The notes beneath the pieces are model-generated. The model was not told where the DNA came from. It saw only the letters and a program-made list of their open reading frames with translations, and searched no databases. The position numbers and the translations under genes are program-made. From assembly GCA_003167555.1 (NCBI GenBank), contig PMSN01000010.1, positions 16,935 to 80,934 of the forward strand: a stretch of DNA of 64,000 bases, read 5' to 3'. Origin of the DNA: Spartobacteria bacterium. GTDB taxonomy: Bacteria; Verrucomicrobiota; Verrucomicrobiia; Chthoniobacterales; UBA10450. Positions 58,392 through 64,000 of the stretch are shown in pieces; the first letter of the stretch is position 1; every line of letters begins with the position of its first letter.

Positions 58392-61300
58392 TTTGATATT
58401 GTAGACTTCCACGACGCCAACTCCCGGACCATTCTTGCCGCGAACTATTGCGGTGTAATTAGCCGGCAGCACGGTGCGGAGGATGGCTGATTCGAGATCG
58501 TTAGTCGGCGCAATGCCGCTCGCCTCGATCTCGGCACGCTCCGGAGAGTCCTTCCAATTGTCGTTTGTCTCGATGGTCGTGCCGTTGGAATCGTGCAGCT
58601 CAAGGATGGGATCGTCGAGCGCGTTGGGCACCTTACCATTAAGCGAGGGACCTATGGCCCGGACGAGCACTTTAGTGGCGGCACTGTTGTTTCCTGCAAT
58701 GAAGCCACCAATCATCACGTTATCGCCGGCGTCGACATAGCCGCGCGAGCTGATGTTTGCCAAAATGGAATTAACACCCTTGGCGAGGTCGTATACCTCC
58801 ACGAGCGCGACGCCGGTGGTGTTATTTATCCCGCGCACAATCGCCGTGTAGTTACCGGGAGTAAGTGTTTGGAGAATGGCAGACTCCTTGTCATCGGTGG
58901 GCGCCAGTCCGTCATTTTCTATCTCCGCCATTTGGGGAGAGTCCTTCCAGTTGTCATTCATCGCTACGAGATTGCCATCGCCATCATGCAGCTCGAGAAA
59001 GGGATCGGCCATGCGTCCTGGGACCGGACCTGTCCCACTATTGAGCGAAGGACCCTTGGCAAAGAGAAGCACTCTCTTGCTGTCGCTGCCGGTGATAATA
59101 AAGCCACCGATGAGAATGTTATCGCCGGTCAACACCTGCGCTCGGGTAGAGATATTGAGCAACTGTGCTGGGGTAGGAGTAGGCGTCGGTGTTGGAGTTG
59201 GCGATGCGGTAGGTGTCGGCGTAGCAGTAGGTGTGGGAGTTGCCGTAGGCGTAGCGGTTGGAGTAGCAGTCGGCGTAGGAGTTGCGGTCGGCGTTGCGGT
59301 TGGAGTAGCAGTCGGCGTAGGAGTTGGCGTCGCGCTTGGATCCGAGGGCAACGGCCAGACATAAGCGCCGCGGCCGCGCGTCCAAACTGAGAGCGTGGTG
59401 AAGCCCCGGTCGATCTGCATGTCCCAGATCATCGAGTGCGGAAGTCCGTTCTCGAAACGCGACCAGGTGGGATTCGCCACCGTGATGTCGTTGGTATAGT
59501 ACAAGCCCCAGTCGGTCCCCGCAAAGACCTGGCGCGGAAACCTGGGATTAACAATGATTGAGTCCACCGGGATATCCGGAAGGTTGCCGGTCTTGTTACT
59601 CCAGGTGAAGGAAGCGCAGTCAGTCGCGCAGCTCACCTGAAACACATGGCCGGGCGTCGCCGGGGTGTTGGCGTTGAAGCCGCCCACCGCTGCGTAGCCG
59701 ATAGGGATATTCGCGGCCGCCACCGAAGGGTCGAGCCCGATGCCCAGCACTGGACGGTTCGGCAGAACGGTGTTGCTCCCGGTCACATCTACCCAGTTGG
59801 CTTGATTCGCCGTGCCCGTGCCGAGGTTAAGCCCGATCCACACGTTGGCGTCGTTCGTGCCAACGATCGCGACGCTGTGATACTTTGGGGAATACTTGAC
59901 CTGATTGATGAACGAGCGATTGCCAAGCGTCCCCTTGGTCATGTTCTGGGTCGCCGGGTTGTTCGTCACGTACCAAGTTGATGCAGGCATCGAACTATTA
60001 CCGCCGGAGATCGTCTCCCAGACTCTCGTCGTACCCGCAATGAGATGACCGCAGCCGCCCGGAACTCCGGCCGCCGGACAATCGTCGCCACCCGAAATGC
60101 CGCCGTGAAAGAGATCGTAGGGCAGGATGAACGACTGTGTGTCACCCGTCCAATTGCCGCGCACGCTGGTCCAGTTCGAAGTCTGGCTCGCGGCCGTGCA
60201 ATTGGACACGCAGCGGTGAAGGCCGCCGCTATTGTTACCTTGGAAGAAGCGCAGACTTGATCCCGTGCCCACTGGGTCGATCCGAGCATAAAAGCCATCG
60301 CCACCCTTGCCCATCTGCCACTGCACCGGCCCGGTGGGGCTGCCCGAAAAAGTAACTGACATGGAGCCGTTGTCCTGTGCGCCGCCGTTTGCCTGCGGAG
60401 CGGCCGAGGCCGCGAAGTTACCGCTGATATCGCCCGAGTAGAACTCGATTGTGTTCAAACCCGTGTCCATGTTGAACCAGGTGGGGGCAATTAACGGAGC
60501 GGCGAGGTTCGCGTCGGTGGCCCCGTGCACGCCGCCATCATTGCCCACAAGGAGTGTGCTGGAGGAGCCAGGCACGAACGCCAGGGCATGCTGGTCTACA
60601 TGGACCCCTTTGTTCACCGAGCCGTAGCCGCAGGTCGTGTCGCTCCAGGCGGGCCTTGGGTTCTGCCAAAACCAGATGTCAAAGGTGTCGAAGAAAGCGC
60701 GGTCGGGGTTGTTCGGATCCACGGCGATCCCCTGGTCGTACCAGTTCTGTGGATAGTCCCCGGTCGAGCCCTGGCAGTCTAACAACGAAGCGCCCGTCGA
60801 GCCGGGAATCTGAGTCCAGGTCACGCCGCCGTCTGTAGTGCGGTAGGCGCCGAGCTGGCAGCCATTCGTATTGCCACAGCCAGTATTTGAGTTAGGAGTG
60901 ATGGACTGGACCTGGGCATAAATGTAATTCGAATTGCTCGGCGCCACGGCGATGTCGACGCGGCCAAGCTGATTGCCGTTAGTAGAGTCAACGTAGGCCG
61001 TGCCGCTGCCGGCATTGAGGCCCGTCCAGCCATTGGCCTCGGTGGCAATCGAGCTAAAGTCTGTCGGACAGCCGCTGGCGGGCAACGTCCCTTTGTAGAT
61101 TCCGTTCGCCCCATTCTGATTGAGGTTATACTGCACGGTAGTGGCAAAGCCGCGCACGCCGACTGCGGCGATGATGCGCGTGCTGCCTCCGGTGTCGCTC
61201 AGGGCGAGGCCGGTAATGTCCTGGCGCATCGTACTGAAACTGTTAGTGGTGCAGGGACCGGCCCAGTTAGTCCCTCCATCATACGAGAAGTAAAGGCCCG

Positions 61301-62183
61301 TCTTCGTGCCGGCCACGACGTTACTGCTGTTACGCGGGTCGACGCGCACTTTGCCCACGGCCTGGTATTGCGGGAATTGGCCCGCCGGAAGTGGTAAGCT
61401 AGGACCAAACACATTTGCTCCCTGCAGCGTCCAGGTGGCGCCAGCATCGGTCGACTTAAGAATACCCTGACTGCCCATTGAGAAGGAGCCATAGTTCAGG
61501 TCGCCTGTGCCTGCATAGATCGTGTTGTGATTGTTCGGATCGATGGTGAGCGAGTCGATGCTGATGGTGCTAAGAAGCGGATCGTCCGTGACCACACTCC
61601 ACGAAGTGGAAGCGCTGCAGCAGGTCGTCGTCTTCCAGACGCCCCCGCCCACGCTAGCCAGATAGGCGACATTGGTCGTCACCGGATCAATTACGATGTC
61701 ATTGACCCGGCCCTCAGCCGTCCCGTAGTCAAAGCAGCCTGAGCAGCCGGTGGTGCGCAGAGGTCGCGGGCCAAGCGCGGTAAAACTGTTAGGGTCCAGT
61801 GCCAGCGGCGAATTGCTCAGATTAAGTTTGGTCGCTTGGAGGCCCCAGGGAATGCTCCGCGTGATGCCGGCATCAGCCACGGCGGCGCGACGCACCCACG
61901 CCGGATCGAAAAGGCCAGTAGGATAGGTCAACCGGTTATGCCAGTCGATTTCCATCCGGTCCAGGTCGTCCGCTCCGCCGCCGGGCACCGGCATATAGCG
62001 CTCCAGTCGATCCGCGTCCCTGTGCCCTTCTTGACAGCTCGCACCGGCCGGGCAACCGCCCGCCTTCCACGGCATCCCGGTGAAACTGAGCGTCGCCAGG
62101 AGAACGCCAGCTGAACAAAGAAGGAAAGCGAAAAAGATGCGCGGATTACAGCCGCCAGACTCGGATGAGGTTTTCCTTTGCAC
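58389..62183 (-). CDS. Large secreted BNR/sialidase-like repeat protein with Pro-Thr linker and two ~120-aa C-terminal modules
   Basis: Signal region; repeated STDGGxTW-like motifs (STDAGATWTLQG, SYDGGTNWAGP, TTDGGVTWTQIPG); TPTPTATPTAT linker; two tandem NIStR...GDN..IGGFI...ND NWKD...YTAIVRG...VEVY modules. Confidence 0.88.
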   Translation of the reverse strand: MQRKTSSESGGCNPRIFFAFLLCSAGVLLATLSFTGMPWKAGGCPAGASCQEGHRDADRLERYMPVPGGGADDLDRMEIDWHNRLTYPTGLFDPAWVRRAAVADAGITRSIPWGLQATKLNLSNSPLALDPNSFTALGPRPLRTTGCSGCFDYGTAEGRVNDIVIDPVTTNVAYLASVGGGVWKTTTCCSASTSWSVVTDDPLLSTISIDSLTIDPNNHNTIYAGTGDLNYGSFSMGSQGILKSTDAGATWTLQGANVFGPSLPLPAGQFPQYQAVGKVRVDPRNSSNVVAGTKTGLYFSYDGGTNWAGPCTTNSFSTMRQDITGLALSDTGGSTRIIAAVGVRGFATTVQYNLNQNGANGIYKGTLPASGCPTDFSSIATEANGWTGLNAGSGTAYVDSTNGNQLGRVDIAVAPSNSNYIYAQVQSITPNSNTGCGNTNGCQLGAYRTTDGGVTWTQIPGSTGASLLDCQGSTGDYPQNWYDQGIAVDPNNPDRAFFDTFDIWFWQNPRPAWSDTTCGYGSVNKGVHVDQHALAFVPGSSSTLLVGNDGGVHGATDANLAAPLIAPTWFNMDTGLNTIEFYSGDISGNFAASAAPQANGGAQDNGSMSVTFSGSPTGPVQWQMGKGGDGFYARIDPVGTGSSLRFFQGNNSGGLHRCVSNCTAASQTSNWTSVRGNWTGDTQSFILPYDLFHGGISGGDDCPAAGVPGGCGHLIAGTTRVWETISGGNSSMPASTWYVTNNPATQNMTKGTLGNRSFINQVKYSPKYHSVAIVGTNDANVWIGLNLGTGTANQANWVDVTGSNTVLPNRPVLGIGLDPSVAAANIPIGYAAVGGFNANTPATPGHVFQVSCATDCASFTWSNKTGNLPDIPVDSIIVNPRFPRQVFAGTDWGLYYTNDITVANPTWSRFENGLPHSMIWDMQIDRGFTTLSVWTRGRGAYVWPLPSDPSATPTPTPTATPTATPTATPTPTATPTATPTATPTPTATPTPTASPTPTPTPTPTPAQLLNISTRAQVLTGDNILIGGFIITGSDSKRVLLFAKGPSLNSGTGPVPGRMADPFLELHDGDGNLVAMNDNWKDSPQMAEIENDGLAPTDDKESAILQTLTPGNYTAIVRGINNTTGVALVEVYDLAKGVNSILANISSRGYVDAGDNVMIGGFIAGNNSAATKVLVRAIGPSLNGKVPNALDDPILELHDSNGTTIETNDNWKDSPERAEIEASGIAPTNDLESAILRTVLPANYTAIVRGKNGPGVGVVEVYNIK
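59166..59345. repeat. Low-complexity coding repeat (TPTPTATPTAT linker)
   Basis: 6/12-bp-like periodic ggagtwgsngtmggcgt units on + strand. Confidence 0.9.
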
Positions 62184-62375
62184 GAGTTAGTCAGGAGTGA
62201 AGGCAGCGGGACTTAGCGATTCGAGAATTTGAGATGGAAGAGACGTTAATTTTGGCCGATTGCCAGCCGTAACTAGACTGCGCAAAATATATCCGGAACG
62301 TCCAGCCAATTTCCAAACAAATATGAAAATGCGGTCCCGCAGCTCGGTGGCATCGTCACCGCAAGCTGCAGGGGA

Positions 62376-62450
62376 TCTGGGGCGGACTCTGGCCCGCACC
62401 CATATTTTGAGCGACGTATTTTGGGACGACACGCAGATCGTCCCTCCAAT
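62376..62450. repeat. Family D element (second copy), 3' of the truncated paralog
   Basis: GGGGCGGACTCTGGCCCGC...GGGACGACACGCAGATCGTCCCTCC resembles 58332-58391. Confidence 0.65.
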
Positions 62451-63030
62451 CATCTAATATTATAGACCTCCACGAGCGCAACACCGGTGGTGTCATTCTT
62501 GCCTCGGACGATCGCTGTGTAGTTGTCCGGCGCCAGAGTCCGGACAAGGGCGGACTCGAGATCGTTGGTCGGCGGAATGCCGGTCTGCTCAATCTCCGCT
62601 CGCTGATTGTCCTTCCAGTTGTCGTTAGTCGCTATGGTGGCGCCGTTGCGATCGTGCAGCTCGAGGAAAGGATCGTCCATGGCATTAGGCACCTTACCCT
62701 TGAGAGAAGGACCGATCGCGCGGATCAATATCCTGGTAGAGGCGGAGTTATTTCCGGCAATAAAGCCGCCTATCATTACATTGTCACCCGTTTCGACAAA
62801 GCCGCGGGTGCTGATGTTCGCCAGAAGTGAGCTAACGTTCTTCTGGATGTCGTACGCCTCCACCAAGGCGATGCCGGTGCTGTTATCCTTGCCCCGCACG
62901 ATGGCGGTGTAGCGACCGGGATCAAGACTCCGCAAGATCGCGGACTCCCTGTCATCGCTCGGCGCCAACTGAGCAAAACGTCAGAGCCAGAAAGACGCGC
63001 GGATTAGAGAAGCCCGATTCAGGATTCGTT
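62450..63030 (-). pseudogene. Deleted paralog of 58389-62183: N-terminal leader joined out of frame to the C-terminal modules
   Basis: Leader NPESGFSNPRVFLALTFCSVGAER* (cf. SSESGGCNPRIFFAFLLCSAG) abuts LAPSDDRESAILRSLDPGRYTAIVRG...VEVYNIR in a different frame. Confidence 0.75.
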
Positions 63031-63155
63031 CGTATGGGATTTAATGGAGACCGTCGATCGCGAGAAGGCCCGCGCCGATCGTATTGAATTCAACATGGAT
63101 AATTGCCGTGGCAGCTCCAACATCGGAACCACCAGGCAGTCCAAAGAAAACGCAG

Positions 63156-64000
63156 TTAATTGTCGAGCTTATAAGCCTCGGCCAGTCCTATACCCGTCGT
63201 GTTATTCACGCCGCGCACGACTGTCGTGTAATTGCCGGGCGTAAGCGTCATGAGGATCGCCGACTCGCGATCGTCGGGAGGCGCCAGGCCGGTGGATTGG
63301 ATCTCCGCTGAGTTAGCCGCATCCTTCCAGTTGTCGTTACTGAGAAGCAGCGTGCCGTTCCCGTCATGCAGTTCCAGCGTTGGATCCTGCAACGCCCCAG
63401 GAACGGGCGTGCCGTTGATCTTCACCGATGGGCCTAGAGCGCGGAAGAGAACCCGTTTGGGAGTGCCGCCGCTCAGGATCAAACCATCGATAAGAACGTT
63501 GTCGCCGGTTTGGACATCCGCTCGCACGGAGAGGTTGCCCAGCTCATCTGGATTCGTGGCCTGGAGATCGTAAACTTCGATCAAGCCGATGCCAGTGCTG
63601 TTGTCCGAACCCGCAACTACCGCAGTATAGCTTCCCGCCGGCAATGTTACGATAATGGCTGACTCGCGATCATCCGCTGGCGCGAGGCCGCTCTGCTGAA
63701 TTTCTTGTTCCTGCGTATCACGCCAATCGTCATTCGATTGGATTATCTTTCCGTCATTAGAGTGCAGTTCAAGAGTAGGATCTTGCAGTCTGCCGGGAAC
63801 AGGAACGCCGTTCGCTTTCATCGATGGACCCATGGCGCGCACAATAATCCTCTTGGTGGCACTGCCGCTGATGATGAATCCGCCGATGCCGACCTTATCC
63901 CCGGTTTGCACGAGAACGCGTCCGGAAATGTTCACTAGTCGAACGTTTGCGGGAGTGGCACTTGGGGTGGGCGTCGGAGTAGGTGTGACTGTCGGCGTCG
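63156..64000 (-). CDS. C-terminal part of another secreted protein with Pro-Thr linker and two ~120-aa modules (truncated by window end)
   Basis: Reading open to 64000: TPTVTPTPTPTPSATPANVRLVNISGRVLVQTGDKVGIGGF...; ends KLDN*. Confidence 0.85.
   Translation of the reverse strand, partial: TPTVTPTPTPTPSATPANVRLVNISGRVLVQTGDKVGIGGFIISGSATKRIIVRAMGPSMKANGVPVPGRLQDPTLELHSNDGKIIQSNDDWRDTQEQEIQQSGLAPADDRESAIIVTLPAGSYTAVVAGSDNSTGIGLIEVYDLQATNPDELGNLSVRADVQTGDNVLIDGLILSGGTPKRVLFRALGPSVKINGTPVPGALQDPTLELHDGNGTLLLSNDNWKDAANSAEIQSTGLAPPDDRESAILMTLTPGNYTTVVRGVNNTTGIGLAEAYKLDN

Noticed and set aside
59166-59345. Possible CRISPR or VNTR array
   Set aside because: No spacer/repeat structure; simple periodicity explained by a Pro-Thr linker inside an ORF
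58876-59364. Plus-strand VGVGVAVGVAVG repeat protein
   Set aside because: It is the complement of the TPTPTAT linker coding repeat, not an independent gene

Overview
Contiguous high-GC bacterial chromosome segment. It is probably Verrucomicrobiota, Chthoniobacterales-like; this is inferred from protein style and repeat types and was not tested. The left edge carries an atpBEFHAGD ATP synthase operon on the minus strand, with atpD cut by the window start and atpC outside. The rest is mostly housekeeping and metabolic genes: obg, a glycogen synthase-type GT, uspA-mntH/mntR, FGGY kinase, CorC-like transporter, rpsN, LptF/G permease, an MMPL/LolA/FAD-oxidoreductase block, an MBL-rhodanese plus sulfite oxidase pair, amidohydrolases, a DUF3857-type protein, S9 peptidase, ADH, TPR/FlgO-like paralogs, metF, icd, and large BNR-type secreted proteins at the right edge. 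I saw no rRNA, tRNA, CRISPR array, transposase or prophage. The most interesting items are: (1) a TIR - transmembrane - periplasmic-binding (SBP_bac_3-like) receptor-like protein (21448-23043); (2) a toxin-antitoxin graveyard (54.8-56.1 kb) with at least three antitoxin-like genes whose toxins survive only as N- or C-terminal stubs, next to near-perfect 19-bp ATCGTAAGCCGsTTACGAT palindromes; (3) several dispersed long-palindrome repeat families, one inserted in frame inside obg and two that supply stop codons; (4) a ~120-aa repeated C-terminal module in the secreted proteins, with a large-deletion pseudogene copy and a distant remnant; (5) an APE-like export block lacking its synthase genes. 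All calls come from reading the sequence and supplied ORFs; no database search was run.
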